From positions 1 to 35,172 of the forward strand of contig JAIPJF010000028.1 in assembly GCA_021734325.1 (NCBI GenBank): a stretch of 35,172 nt of DNA, given 5' to 3'. This document shows positions 1 through 9,104 of this stretch, piece after piece. Every line of letters begins with the position of its first letter. The stretch's first letter is position 1. The notes beneath the pieces were generated by a model. It saw only the letters and a list, made by a program, of their open reading frames with translations. It was not told where the DNA came from and ran no database searches. A program made the translations under genes and the position numbers. Source of the stretch: Fidelibacterota bacterium (lineage in GTDB: Bacteria > Fidelibacterota > UBA8477 > JABMPR01).

Positions 1-70
1 GTGCGATCAGGACTTCTGCTTCGCGCAGTTTCTTGATGATCTGCTCTGGTGTGTACCGCTTTTTTGACAT
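1..70 (-). CDS. IS3-family transposase OrfA, N-terminal fragment
   Basis: Read on the minus strand from the ATG at 68-70, the peptide begins MSKKRYTPEQIIKKLREAE and runs off the window. This is the usual start of IS3-family OrfA, the helix-turn-helix subunit that binds the element ends and is joined to OrfB by a -1 frameshift to give the active transposase. A good ribosome binding site (GGAGGTAG, plus-strand 76-83) precedes the ATG. Only about 23 codons are visible, so whether the gene is intact cannot be judged. Confidence 0.75.
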   Translation of the reverse strand, partial: MSKKRYTPEQIIKKLREAEVLIA

Positions 71-137
71 ACTGCTACCTCCATTAATTTAGCCATCAGA
101 CTAACTTAACTTCTGGTCCGCCAAATGGGGGGCATGC
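1..137 (-). mobile_element. End of an IS3-family insertion sequence (cut by window edge)
   Basis: The first ~137 bases are the left (5') end of an IS3-type element read on the minus strand. They hold the start of an OrfA transposase gene and, outside it, an end-like sequence read as TGCCCCCCATTTGGCGGACC. C-rich ends followed by TTTGGCGGACCAG are typical of the IS3 family (IS407-like group), as far as I recall. The outer boundary is uncertain within about 10 bases because the other end and the target duplication lie outside the window. Confidence 0.7.
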
Positions 138-875
138 CAACAGTTGCATCCCATCTCAGAAAAAGAGGTTATTACGACCTTTTATCACGAAAATCTGCTT
201 CCCATGCCAGGATCAAAAAATGCTTTCCTGTTTTGGGATAGCACCAGTACCGTCGCACCTGACACTATACGTTTGATCTCCGACTTCACTCACACCAACT
301 GGATAAAACCTAGCGTGGATAGGGTGTTCTGGAGTCCCGGCTCTGAGATCATGGATACGAGTGCAGCTTATGATATTTACCCTGATCCGATATATTTCTC
401 GGTTGAGGAGCTTGCTGAGAACACCTCTCTGTCCAGCATTGACTCCGTGCAGAGCTATTTGCGGCTGTTAGAGAATCTGCCGGACAGCATTGGGGTAACT
501 GTTTTGTTAACTGATATGGCGGGTAACCAATTCATAGATGAGAGAGTATATCCATTGGTGCCTGCTGACGGTGATCCAGTGCATGAACATCTGTTTAATT
601 ATCCGAACCCTTTCAACCCAAGGGCAGGTGCCAGTACAAGCATCAGTTTCCTGCTGAAACGGGATAGCCCAGATGTGTCATTCATCATTCTGGATGCCTC
701 AGGCACAATGGTCAAACATTTTGAAAAGAATGACTTGCTGGCTGGTCGACATGAACTTCCGTGGGATGGAAAGAATATGTGGGGCGAGACCTGCGCTTCT
801 GGTGTTTATTTTGGCGTGCTAGATGTGAAAGACTTGCCACAGGTCTATGTTAAAATCCTGATCGTGAATAAGTAA
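105..875 (+). pseudogene. 3' remnant of a secreted protein with type IX-type C-terminal sorting domain, cut by IS3
   Basis: The open frame enters directly from the IS3 end: an in-frame stop lies at 102-104, inside the IS. There is no convincing start; the first candidate is a TTG at 144 without a ribosome binding site. About 240 residues remain. The last ~90 form a FlgD-like beta domain of the kind used as a C-terminal sorting signal: NYPNPFNP, then a strand-rich stretch, then SGVYFGVLDV near the end. The upstream ~150 residues are not recognised. The simplest reading is that the IS inserted into a longer secreted-protein gene and left its C-terminus. It stops 8 bases before the next gene, so the three genes probably formed one operon. 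Expression of the remnant is doubtful. Confidence 0.7.
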
Positions 876-883
876 GTTATGCT

Positions 884-1864
884 ATGATGAATAAAATAAC
901 TATTATCAGAATCATTTTGTCCGTTTTAGGGATCACAGCTCTTGCCCAGGAGCAGGGACCCGTAGGAGCATTTGCTTCATTCAATCGATACGCCAGCGCC
1001 AGTCAAGCATCGCTGGGCACAAGCCTGTTGTCCACTGGCTCAGCAACCGTTCAGTTCCTAAATCCTGCAGGCATGCAGTTGCTGGAGGAAAATCAGCTCT
1101 CATTCACATACCTAAGGCTAAAACCGAATTTGGATCAGGATTTCATGAGTTACGCTGCAACAAGACGACTGGGGGAGAAATTCAGTGTGGGCGTTGGAGG
1201 GATGACCTACCACGTTGGTGAGATCGAGGGCTATAACGAGCAGGCAGAATTTACCGATTATTACAGTCTAGCGGAATGGTTGGTCAATGTTTCACTCAGT
1301 ACAGATATGATCCAGCCCTTCAGCGTGGGCATAAATTTGAAGGCTGCTTCCTTGAGTATCAAGGGAGGGGAGGGTGGACTGGAAGATATGGCCTACGGTC
1401 TGGATTATGGTTTCATCTATCGTCACTCAGACATCTTCCTCATTGGCGTCAGTACCCAATCCCTGCTTACTGTCAATGACGGTGAACGGAGCTTGCCCAG
1501 ACTTCGAACCTCTTTTGAAGCTGATATACCAATTTTCAAGTCAAAACCGGCAGCTGCATTCCATATCTGTGGATCCACCCAGTCTGAGTTCAACCACTGG
1601 ACGACTGGGTTTTTGGGTCTGCATCTTAAATATCCTATTACAAAGGCAGCCATACCATTTATCAATGCCAGGACACCTGCGTTCCTTTTGTTGAGTAATG
1701 ACCCAGACGATAATACCTCCAGATTTTCTGCCATGGAAGAATGGGGACTAGGGACAGGTATATTGGTGGAGCTGAATAGCGGATTCAAGCTCAAGCTTGA
1801 AGTTGCCTACCTGGATGAAAAATATTTTGACCAAACCATTACTACCATGGAATTTCTCTATTAA
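884..1864 (+). CDS. PorV/PorQ-like outer-membrane beta-barrel protein
   Basis: A protein of 326 residues with an N-terminal signal peptide (hydrophobic IIRIILSVLGITALAQ, likely cut after ALA). It then has GAFASFNRYASASQASLG and LNPAGMQLLEENQLSFTY, the opening typical of the PorV/PorQ/UPF0164 outer-membrane family, whose members begin with a conserved Asn-Pro-Ala-Gly. The rest alternates short amphipathic strands and ends in an aromatic residue (MEFLY), as barrel proteins usually do. In type IX systems PorV shuttles cargo at the cell surface. The upstream remnant, with a sorting domain, would fit as a substrate, but this is inference. ATG at 884 is followed at once by a second ATG; the start could be three bases later. 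The next gene begins 8 bases downstream. Confidence 0.7.
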   Translation: MMNKITIIRIILSVLGITALAQEQGPVGAFASFNRYASASQASLGTSLLSTGSATVQFLNPAGMQLLEENQLSFTYLRLKPNLDQDFMSYAATRRLGEKFSVGVGGMTYHVGEIEGYNEQAEFTDYYSLAEWLVNVSLSTDMIQPFSVGINLKAASLSIKGGEGGLEDMAYGLDYGFIYRHSDIFLIGVSTQSLLTVNDGERSLPRLRTSFEADIPIFKSKPAAAFHICGSTQSEFNHWTTGFLGLHLKYPITKAAIPFINARTPAFLLLSNDPDDNTSRFSAMEEWGLGTGILVELNSGFKLKLEVAYLDEKYFDQTITTMEFLY

Positions 1865-1872
1865 GGGGCCGC

Positions 1873-3234
1873 ATGATGAAAGCGAATACGATCCGCATAC
1901 CATATCACAATCTGCTACTCTTTGTTATTTCTTCAATTTTCCTGATTATAAGCTGTGGAGGCTCCAGTCAGGTTGCAGAACCTAGAGCCAAACCGGGCTG
2001 GATCAACACTCCAGGAAGGAATCGTTATGTCGGCATCGGGGAGGCTGATTCAAAAGAAGAGGCGCGAAAACGGGCGACCGAGGATGCATTGACTCTGGTC
2101 CGTCTGGACGTCCATGGCGGAACGATAAACAGTGTGGCGGAGATGAGCGTCATGGAATCGACCTTCGAGAATGACGAAACTTTCTCTAAATTCTCCAAAA
2201 TGACAGTGAGTGGCTATGTTAAGGCGTCCCAGGTGGATGCCTATGCTGAGCAGGATTTTGCAGGAAACGATATCATCTTTCGGGAATATGTACTCATGGC
2301 TTTCGATAAACGTGAGTACGATATGTGGTTATTACAAAATGTCGGTGATATTGAGCTGTTGGTTCAGGAAATTGAAGAGAAAGCCTCAAGGTATGTCACA
2401 CCACCGACTGCTGAGCAACTCCGGGAGCTGTTCACTTATCTCGAAATGGCCTCGGCGCAGTATGAAACCCTGATTGAGGTCGGAAGTTCCTCCATGTACG
2501 CGGGGCAAATCGCCAACATTCGCAGGGCTATTGAGAAACTGGTGATCGATCATGTTAAATATTTGAAAATTGAGGGTTCTTCAACGGGAATCCTGGTCAA
2601 TCCCTTTATAAATCAGGCAGCCCATACCAGAATCCGGTTTCTCGCTCAGGATGGTACTCCGATCAGGAATTTTCCATATTTGATCGATCTTACAAATTCA
2701 TCCGTTGCTTCAGGTTTGGGATTGACCAGTGAATCTGGAGAGGTTGTTATAGAAAGGGCCGTATCCCTTCGCCCAGGAGATACACAGTCACTAGTCATCA
2801 GACCAGCAGTGCGCTCCCTCTCTCAAAACGCTCTCCTGCGAAAAAATCTGGAGATTGCCCTGAAATATGTACTCGGGCTGAATGTTGAGACGGTCAACGC
2901 AGAGGATGGGAACCTGAGGCACTCATTCAGAGGTGAATTGCTCAAGGTGTTGGACCCTGTAGTGTTCTTGATCGATCCTGACACATCTCCCATGGGCTTA
3001 CTGGAAGGTGAGGTCATTCTGAAACAATCTTCTGTAGCCTATGGCATCTATTACGTTGATGCAGATGTAAATTTGAAGTTCAGAGCGGACCGTGACAGCG
3101 ACAATATTCATGCAATCGCTTTTACGGTCAATGATGGGGGTAAACGCTTCGAACAGGCAGCTGAGCATGCACTGCAAAAGGCAGCTTCAGAGGTATTAAA
3201 AAAAATCTCTCTAATTCTCAGCACAAAGTTGTAG
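1873..3234 (+). CDS. LPP20-family lipoprotein
   Basis: A protein of 453 residues with a lipoprotein signal: a hydrophobic stretch (LLLFVISSIFLIIS) ending in a lipobox with Cys at about residue 28 (ISCGGSS), so it should be lipid-anchored in the envelope. Residues ~40-150 match the LPP20 pattern: PGWINTPGRNRYVGIGEADSK, then EARKRATEDAL, a helix that follows the first strand in these domains. The C-terminal half is not recognised. It has a carboxypeptidase-regulatory-like beta section (GTPIRNFPYLIDLTN) and a final segment with a run of Ala-rich helix. It is closely spaced behind the barrel gene, which suggests a shared envelope role. The start has an AAGGGG ribosome binding site. No function beyond envelope lipoprotein is claimed. 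Confidence 0.7.
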   Translation: MMKANTIRIPYHNLLLFVISSIFLIISCGGSSQVAEPRAKPGWINTPGRNRYVGIGEADSKEEARKRATEDALTLVRLDVHGGTINSVAEMSVMESTFENDETFSKFSKMTVSGYVKASQVDAYAEQDFAGNDIIFREYVLMAFDKREYDMWLLQNVGDIELLVQEIEEKASRYVTPPTAEQLRELFTYLEMASAQYETLIEVGSSSMYAGQIANIRRAIEKLVIDHVKYLKIEGSSTGILVNPFINQAAHTRIRFLAQDGTPIRNFPYLIDLTNSSVASGLGLTSESGEVVIERAVSLRPGDTQSLVIRPAVRSLSQNALLRKNLEIALKYVLGLNVETVNAEDGNLRHSFRGELLKVLDPVVFLIDPDTSPMGLLEGEVILKQSSVAYGIYYVDADVNLKFRADRDSDNIHAIAFTVNDGGKRFEQAAEHALQKAASEVLKKISLILSTKL

Positions 3235-3326
3235 TTACCTCTATTACCTAAACTGGTATATCCAATCGGGTATACCGATCTAAAATTAAATTCGCCAGAA
3301 AAGAATATTTAAAATGGGGAGGTATC

Positions 3327-3407
3327 ATGACGAAAGAAATTACCATTACCCGAATTGTTCTGACTGACTACGTACCAGAAATAAAGTTAATCATATATGG
3401 AATGTAA
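3327..3407 (+). CDS. Small ORF of 26 residues with a strong ribosome binding site
   Basis: ATG at 3327 is preceded by GGGGAGGT at good spacing. The peptide begins MTKEITITRIVLTDYVPE and stops after 26 codons. It has no recognised motif. It could be a leader peptide, the remnant of a longer gene or chance. The good ribosome binding site is the only argument for it. Confidence 0.25.
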   Translation: MTKEITITRIVLTDYVPEIKLIIYGM

Positions 3408-3949
3408 TATGTCTGGTTAGTTTTATTTTTCTCATCATCACCATATCAGGGAAATAAATATGTCAAAATAATTCTTATAAGTAATTGAGAGACAATCGAA
3501 TTGGTAAAGACAGGAAGACATTACTACTGCATGGCCTCTGACACTTTATCATACAGAAAAGTACACTGGGTGTTGAGCATAGTAAATGTGTCAGTTCCTA
3601 GAACAGAGGGTCGGGGGATTTTAAGTCCAATGACCATTCCTTGTAAGTATCTATGTATCAGTGAACTACAGTGAATTATGAAATAGCGTGTGCACTGGGT
3701 GTGCAGTAATATTAGCTAAATAGGAAGGATTAATGTCCCTGGCGATGTGATCCGAATTTAACAGAACCAATAGTGCTATCTTTAGCAAATGAGATGGATA
3801 ATGTCACGTAATAGGAAAATCCAACTCGTGAATTAGATTGGTTAATCAGGGCCTAATGTCAATCGGAAAAAGAGGTAAATGAGAACACTACTATTGTATA
3901 CTGGGATAACGTATGATCACAATCTCCCAAGTAATTGAAAGGAAGTCGT
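3408..3949. other. Gene-free stretch with short inverted repeats
   Basis: No convincing coding frame is seen. The stretch is AT-rich and holds the pair CTGACAC (3538-3544) and GTGTCAG about 45 bases later, plus two related motifs: GTACACTGGGTGTTGAG (3561-3577) and GTGCACTGGGTGTGCAG (3690-3706). The second can fold as TGCAC-tgggt-GTGCA. The promoter of the LamG gene must lie here, but I cannot point to a clear -35/-10 pair. Confidence 0.4.
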
Positions 3950-6900
3950 ATGAAGAAGCACGTAGTGAGGATTCACATCATATTAATACTCTTGATAGGA
4001 GTAACGAACGCTTATGGCAACCAATCCTTAAATTTTGATGGAATAGATGATTATGCATCAGTCACTAGCGACGCCTTCAATGTGAACGCGCTCACAATCT
4101 CCGTTTGGGTTAAACCTTCATCTAATGTCTCATCACAGTGGCAGGGTATCGTCGATAAACAACCAAATACCAGCTCAGGATATCTTCTTCAATTTAGGCC
4201 AAATATCGCGAATATTGTATTTTCACTGGCTACTGGCTCAAATTATGTAGACCTTACGAGTACTATAGTGCCACAGCCGAATACTTGGTACAATGTCGTT
4301 GTTACCTATGATGGGGCCAGTATGATGATGTATATAAATGGTACCCTTGACAATCAGAAAGAATATGCTGGTTCAATAATTCCAAATGATGATCCGTTAT
4401 ATGTTGGTTCAAGAGGATTAATGGAACCATTTGAGGGCAGTATAGATGAGTTGGCTATTTGGGACAGAGTTGTTTCCGCCGAAGAGATCTCCGGTTACAA
4501 TTTTGATTCAAATGGAATTGTGGCATACTGGAATATGGATGAAGGTATAGGGAGTATATGTGAGGATCTTTCTGGGAATGGATTAGATCTTCTAATCTCA
4601 GATGCAACTTGGACAACAGGTGCCCCCGTTGGTAAACCTACAATAGATATTACTGCTTCGAACACCCATTCTCTCCAATTTGATGGTGTTGATGATTATA
4701 TCAATATAGATAATACATTCGAAATTCAGTCTGATGAAGGGCTCACAGCTTCATTCTGGGTTAAATCAAATTGGATCCAACCCAAAGACTATTTTCTCGA
4801 CTTCTACTCTGGAAACCGGTACTTCTTTCTTGCGGAGAATGGAGATATTGTATTATCTCAAGATGGAAGCTTTCGTCTTGAGCATTCAATCGATCTGGCT
4901 AATTCTTACGGTGATCAGTGGGTTCACATTGCAGGTGTCGTTGATATCGCAAATTCAGTTGCAAAGCTATATCTAAATGGGGTAATGGTCGCTGATACTA
5001 GTATTTCGCTTCAATCGATCGCGCTGACATCAGGTGGGAATAAATTAATTGGTTGCCGATATAATCTTGAATATGGTTTCAACGAAAGAGTTTTGGATGA
5101 ACTCTCAATCTGGAACCGACCACTTAGCCAAGCAGAAATTCAGAATACTCTGAATAATAGTCTTCTTGGTTCAGAAGCAGGACTAGTTAGTTACTGGAAT
5201 TTTGATGAGGGTACTGGTAATACAGTTTCTGATTTGAGCAATAATAATAATAATGGTACAATCTATGGAGCTAGTTGGAGTACAGATGTACCCTTCCTTA
5301 GCTCATCTATTTCTTCCTCTTTGACCTGGAAAATGCAGGTAAAAGGAACCCAGGGCTCACTCAATGATGTAGATAACTATCTAGGTGTTGCTCCAACTGC
5401 GACAAAGGGCTTCGATGCATCATTTGATGAGGTAGAGCCACCTGCAGCGCCTGGCAGTAGTTTGAGTCTCTATTTTCCACATCCAGAATGGAATAATCAA
5501 CTCGGTGACAATTTCTCATCTGATATTCTACCAGAGGAAGATGTTAGTGACTCAATGCAGGTCTGGGATCTGCATGTAGCTACGACTGATTCAGGCATGA
5601 TTAATCTGGAGTTTCTATTCACAGATATTCCATCACTACCCGTTGTTCTGGAAGATGTTGGTACAGGGTATAAGACTTTCCTCCAGAATGGGAGCACGCA
5701 CTCGGTTTACGCCAACGCGAACACCAGCTTCAACTTTAGAATTAGTGTTGGAGATACAACTGCTCCACATGTCGTGGTAGGCCGTTCATTCTCCGGTCCT
5801 CGTATTTTGAGAGCAGGTCATCCACATGATCTAGACTTCAGTGCGAGTGATGGATATATGCTTGATTATATGGATCTGGCTTTCTCAGGTGATAGTGGTA
5901 TAACATTTTTACCTTTCGCAACATTTGAAGACAGCGCACACCATTCGTGGTTTACGCCAGATTCGTTTGAGAATGTGCTGTACGGTGCAGCGCTTCAACT
6001 CAAGGCGGTAGATTTCGCTGGAAACTCTACTGTAGCCGGCAGTGATCACTTCTTGACTATTGCTTCCGATAGCCTCTTTGCGGATGTGAGCAGCGGTTGG
6101 ACCCTCTGGGGTGCACCCATCGTACCAAACGTGGATAGTATGAGAGTGAATATTGCTGATGATTTCGCCGGCTACTGGACTACTTATGATTATGTAGACA
6201 ATGGATACACCTATGATGGATTCCTGTACTCCGGTGAAGGGTACTGGCTTGGTACCCTGGAGAATACGCAAGTTGATGTTCTGGGTGTTCCCAATACTCA
6301 AGATGTTGAAGTTCAGCTATCTCAAGGGTGGGATCTGTTAAGCAATCCACTAGTACTGAATGTCAGCTTGGATAGTTTGACATTCACCAGCAACTCAGGA
6401 CAATCATATACCTATGCTGATGCTGTCAATGCGGGCTGGGTAAACACTGTTTATGGGTTTGATGGTGGTGGCTATTATCAAGCAACCACACTGGAACCAT
6501 GGAGCGGCTATTGGTTTGGTGTCCTTACTGATAGTCTTTCTGTCACTTTCCCCATTCATGGCGATGGTGCAGTGGTTCTTGCCAAGAGGGCTACGGAGAC
6601 TGGCTGGAGAGCTCATTTCTATGCTTCATCGAATGGAGTTGAAGATAATCTGCTGACTATCGGAGAACACCCTGAGGCAAGCGACACTTTTGATAATGCA
6701 TTTGACAATGTGCGGCCACCAGCTTCGCCATTATCCCAATATGCTGCATTAAGTATTCCACATCCTGAATGGGAATTTCCTTTGGGTGACATGTTTGTTG
6801 CAGATATCCGCTCATTCCCTGAAGAGGAAACCTATAATGACTGGATTGTGGATGCCTCGAGTTCAGATAGTGATATCACACTAACATGGGATATTTCGCA

Positions 6901-7333
6901 GATAGAAGAGACATATGATGTACTGATTGATGCAAATGGTAATGGAGAATTTGAGCTTCTTAATTCCATTAGCTCTTTAACAATTGCTGCCAACAGTCAG
7001 TTTACATTGAGAGTAACACCTGGAGTGCTTAGTAATGATCCAGTGAATATTCCAACCCAGTTCTCCCTGGAGCAAAACTTTCCTAATCCATTTAACCCAA
7101 GTACGACTATTAGGTATGGATTACCAGAGGAGGCTCGAGTTAAGTTGGTCATTTATGATATTTCAGGACGTGAAGTTACGACTTTGATGAGTACGTCACA
7201 GTCTGCTGGATATCATGAGATTTTATGGTCAGGTAGAGATAGAGCCGGAGCACCGGTCAGCACAGGGCTCTACTTCGCAAGAATACAAGCAGGGGAGTAT
7301 AGCAAGGTCATCAAGATGATGTACCTCAAATAG
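3950..7333 (+). CDS. Large secreted protein: two LamG domains and a type IX-type C-terminal sorting domain
   Basis: A protein of 1127 residues. The ATG at 3950 is chosen over an upstream TTG (3935) because AAGGAAG lies just before it and a signal peptide follows directly (IILILLIGVTNAYG). Residues ~22-215 and ~240-435 are two LamG/concanavalin-like domains, each opening SLNFDGIDDY or SLQFDGVDDY, with LAIWDRVVSAEEI or LSIWNRPLSQAEI before the final strand. Such domains usually bind sugars or surface glycans. Two copies of an unnamed unit follow, near residues 458-530 and 880-950, sharing FDxxFDxVxPPxxP and HPEW. The last ~85 residues are a FlgD-like sorting domain (NFPNPFNPSTTIRYG ... STGLYFARI). 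It is probably a surface adhesin or glycan-binding protein. A terminator follows immediately, so it is transcribed alone or ends its unit. Confidence 0.85.
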   Translation: MKKHVVRIHIILILLIGVTNAYGNQSLNFDGIDDYASVTSDAFNVNALTISVWVKPSSNVSSQWQGIVDKQPNTSSGYLLQFRPNIANIVFSLATGSNYVDLTSTIVPQPNTWYNVVVTYDGASMMMYINGTLDNQKEYAGSIIPNDDPLYVGSRGLMEPFEGSIDELAIWDRVVSAEEISGYNFDSNGIVAYWNMDEGIGSICEDLSGNGLDLLISDATWTTGAPVGKPTIDITASNTHSLQFDGVDDYINIDNTFEIQSDEGLTASFWVKSNWIQPKDYFLDFYSGNRYFFLAENGDIVLSQDGSFRLEHSIDLANSYGDQWVHIAGVVDIANSVAKLYLNGVMVADTSISLQSIALTSGGNKLIGCRYNLEYGFNERVLDELSIWNRPLSQAEIQNTLNNSLLGSEAGLVSYWNFDEGTGNTVSDLSNNNNNGTIYGASWSTDVPFLSSSISSSLTWKMQVKGTQGSLNDVDNYLGVAPTATKGFDASFDEVEPPAAPGSSLSLYFPHPEWNNQLGDNFSSDILPEEDVSDSMQVWDLHVATTDSGMINLEFLFTDIPSLPVVLEDVGTGYKTFLQNGSTHSVYANANTSFNFRISVGDTTAPHVVVGRSFSGPRILRAGHPHDLDFSASDGYMLDYMDLAFSGDSGITFLPFATFEDSAHHSWFTPDSFENVLYGAALQLKAVDFAGNSTVAGSDHFLTIASDSLFADVSSGWTLWGAPIVPNVDSMRVNIADDFAGYWTTYDYVDNGYTYDGFLYSGEGYWLGTLENTQVDVLGVPNTQDVEVQLSQGWDLLSNPLVLNVSLDSLTFTSNSGQSYTYADAVNAGWVNTVYGFDGGGYYQATTLEPWSGYWFGVLTDSLSVTFPIHGDGAVVLAKRATETGWRAHFYASSNGVEDNLLTIGEHPEASDTFDNAFDNVRPPASPLSQYAALSIPHPEWEFPLGDMFVADIRSFPEEETYNDWIVDASSSDSDITLTWDISQIEETYDVLIDANGNGEFELLNSISSLTIAANSQFTLRVTPGVLSNDPVNIPTQFSLEQNFPNPFNPSTTIRYGLPEEARVKLVIYDISGREVTTLMSTSQSAGYHEILWSGRDRAGAPVSTGLYFARIQAGEYSKVIKMMYLK

Positions 7334-7358
7334 AGTAAATCTACCTCATGGAATAATA

Positions 7359-7388
7359 GCCCCTGGCATTTGCTGGGGGTATTTTGTT
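7359..7388 (+). terminator. Rho-independent terminator of the LamG gene
   Basis: CCCCTGGC-attt-GCTGGGGG forms an 8-bp stem with two G-U pairs, followed by TATTTTGTT. It starts 26 bases after the stop codon. Confidence 0.75.
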
Positions 7389-7391
7389 GAA

Positions 7392-7410
7392 TAGGGATTC
7401 CCAATCCCTA
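7392..7410. repeat. Perfect 8-bp inverted repeat (TAGGGATT-CCC-AATCCCTA)
   Basis: A perfect hairpin with a 3-base loop, just after the LamG terminator and before the minus-strand Fic gene. There is no T-run on either side, so it is not an obvious terminator. It may be a protein site or an RNA-processing hairpin. Confidence 0.5.
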
Positions 7411-7501
7411 GGCGATATCCCGTAACGCTATATCCCACAGCCAATTATAGTTAGCACAGAAACAGCATGTGCAATTGGTGATGCAATAGTGTTCAATATC
7501 C

Positions 7502-7517
7502 ACCGTTTATGAGACAG
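7502..7517 (+). repeat. ACCGTTTATGAGACAG repeat, copy beyond the 3' end of the Fic gene
   Basis: This 16-base sequence is identical to 9376-9391, so the two copies bracket the Fic gene in direct orientation. Related copies cluster upstream of the serine recombinase (9219-9496). Confidence 0.7.
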
Positions 7518-7574
7518 CGATATATGCCTTTGGTTTTGCGACACCCTTTTTGAAAATGTGCCGAAAATCTTTGT

Positions 7575-9050
7575 TTAAGGGTTTTGGCCTGGCAATATCA
7601 AGCGAGCCTCATCTGATTCCTCAAAGGCATTACTGCGGGTAAGTCCTTCAACAGCGCTATCCCAATCCCCGAAATCTATTTGGCTTGAAAAAGATTGAGC
7701 TTTGAGTAGTGCTTCAATGAGAGGGCCAGGATTCTGACTTCTTGATAATGCACGTAATGCCAAGAGATAATTCTCTCGATAGACCGTTGGAATAATAATC
7801 TTTTGCAAATTTGATTGTGATAATTCAGCATTCATCATGATGCGTGCAATACGTCCATTCCCGTCTTCAAATGGATGCACTTCTGATACTAAGAACATCT
7901 GAAAAATAGCTTTGGATATTGCATCTGGTAAACCTTGCTGCATTTCCCAGCCCTTAAGTAGGGTACCTTTGACCAAATCAGGTTCCACAAAGTGAGTCCT
8001 GCCAGCACGATTGGATTTCAACTTGAATTGCCCTGGTGATTTATCCGTTCGCATAGCCATTACAGTCAAGTGCCTGGATTGAAGCAGGTCTTGATAGGAC
8101 TCATAATCTTTTGTGGATTGATTCATTTCCATGGAATTGCTAATGACCTTAAAAGTACTCAAAACATCATGGGCATCAGTTGGACGTTGTTCAGGTATCA
8201 ATTGGTTAAAAACTATATCTTTGGCTTCTTCAAGCTCAAAGACTGTTCCTTCTATGTAATTAGAGAAATATGCTTCAAAGAATGCAAAAAGACGTCTTGC
8301 TTCATCTGAATGCTGAGATTCCGATAGTGTTGGTAATGGGCTGCTCTGTAACCTGCTAAAGAGCATGCTGAAAAGTTCAAGACGCTGGGGGTCGTATGGC
8401 CATCCCTGTGCCCTGGCTTTGGTAAGGGGAGAGTGAAGGTTGGTATCAGAGTGGGTGCTGAGGATAGCACTGATAATCAGAGTGAGCTTCTGATATGCTT
8501 TCTCCATGTCAAGGTTGCTTGCTTGGTTCTGAGCTTCATCGCGGAGTTGGTTCAAAGCACCTTCACCTTTGATACGACATAACTGATCCAGGCGGTCTTC
8601 AATGACGGTACGTTCAAGTGTCTTGGTTATGCTACTGGTTTGACGAGAATCCAACAGGTTCTCCATAAATGCACGAGCCTGAGAACTGATATACAATCCG
8701 GCAATAAAGTCTGGATCATTACTCGTGGCTTTGGGACCAGGTAGTAGATGGATAGTAAAACCGGCGTAGTTGATAATCTTTTTGTACTTATATGTTAGGA
8801 AGATATGACCATCAGAAGTAGGGCCTCCCTCTAAAGCTGAACGGTGACTGAGTATGGCACCAGGATACAGGTGACCTAGTATAATCCATAGATTACGTTT
8901 GACGATCACTTCGTCACTATCTATAAGATTGCTGGTATAAACTCGCGGAATCAGTTTCCGAACAAGGTTCTTGCGCTGCAAACGGATTATCTCTTTTGAC
9001 CTGTTCGAATCTGAGCTGCCAAAAATAATTTCAGGTAATTTTTTTTCCAT
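7575..9050 (-). CDS. AbiEi-like/Fic-domain fusion protein (AMPylator, class II Fic)
   Basis: A protein of 491 residues. The start chosen is the ATG at 9050 (MEKKLPEII), which has a GAGCGG ribosome binding site; upstream ATGs at 9098 and 9068 lack one. The N-terminal ~90 residues resemble the AbiEi antitoxin/DNA-binding family (LVRKLIPRVYTSN, GHLYPGAILSHRSAL). Residues ~390-400 hold the Fic active-site motif HPFEDGNGRIAR, with the catalytic His. Fic enzymes transfer AMP from ATP to target proteins. At about residue 263 SNYIEG fits the inhibitory (S/T)xxxE(G/N) motif, placed before the Fic core as in class II Fic proteins, so the enzyme should be self-restrained. The AbiEi part could let it repress its own promoter, where two identical 15-base repeats lie. 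It is oriented against its neighbours and probably acts as a single-gene toxin/defence module. Confidence 0.85.
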   Translation of the reverse strand: MEKKLPEIIFGSSDSNRSKEIIRLQRKNLVRKLIPRVYTSNLIDSDEVIVKRNLWIILGHLYPGAILSHRSALEGGPTSDGHIFLTYKYKKIINYAGFTIHLLPGPKATSNDPDFIAGLYISSQARAFMENLLDSRQTSSITKTLERTVIEDRLDQLCRIKGEGALNQLRDEAQNQASNLDMEKAYQKLTLIISAILSTHSDTNLHSPLTKARAQGWPYDPQRLELFSMLFSRLQSSPLPTLSESQHSDEARRLFAFFEAYFSNYIEGTVFELEEAKDIVFNQLIPEQRPTDAHDVLSTFKVISNSMEMNQSTKDYESYQDLLQSRHLTVMAMRTDKSPGQFKLKSNRAGRTHFVEPDLVKGTLLKGWEMQQGLPDAISKAIFQMFLVSEVHPFEDGNGRIARIMMNAELSQSNLQKIIIPTVYRENYLLALRALSRSQNPGPLIEALLKAQSFSSQIDFGDWDSAVEGLTRSNAFEESDEARLILPGQNP

Positions 9051-9104
9051 AGTGTACCGCTCTTTCATGTAAATGTTCAAATATATTTTCTTAACCATGG
9101 CAAT

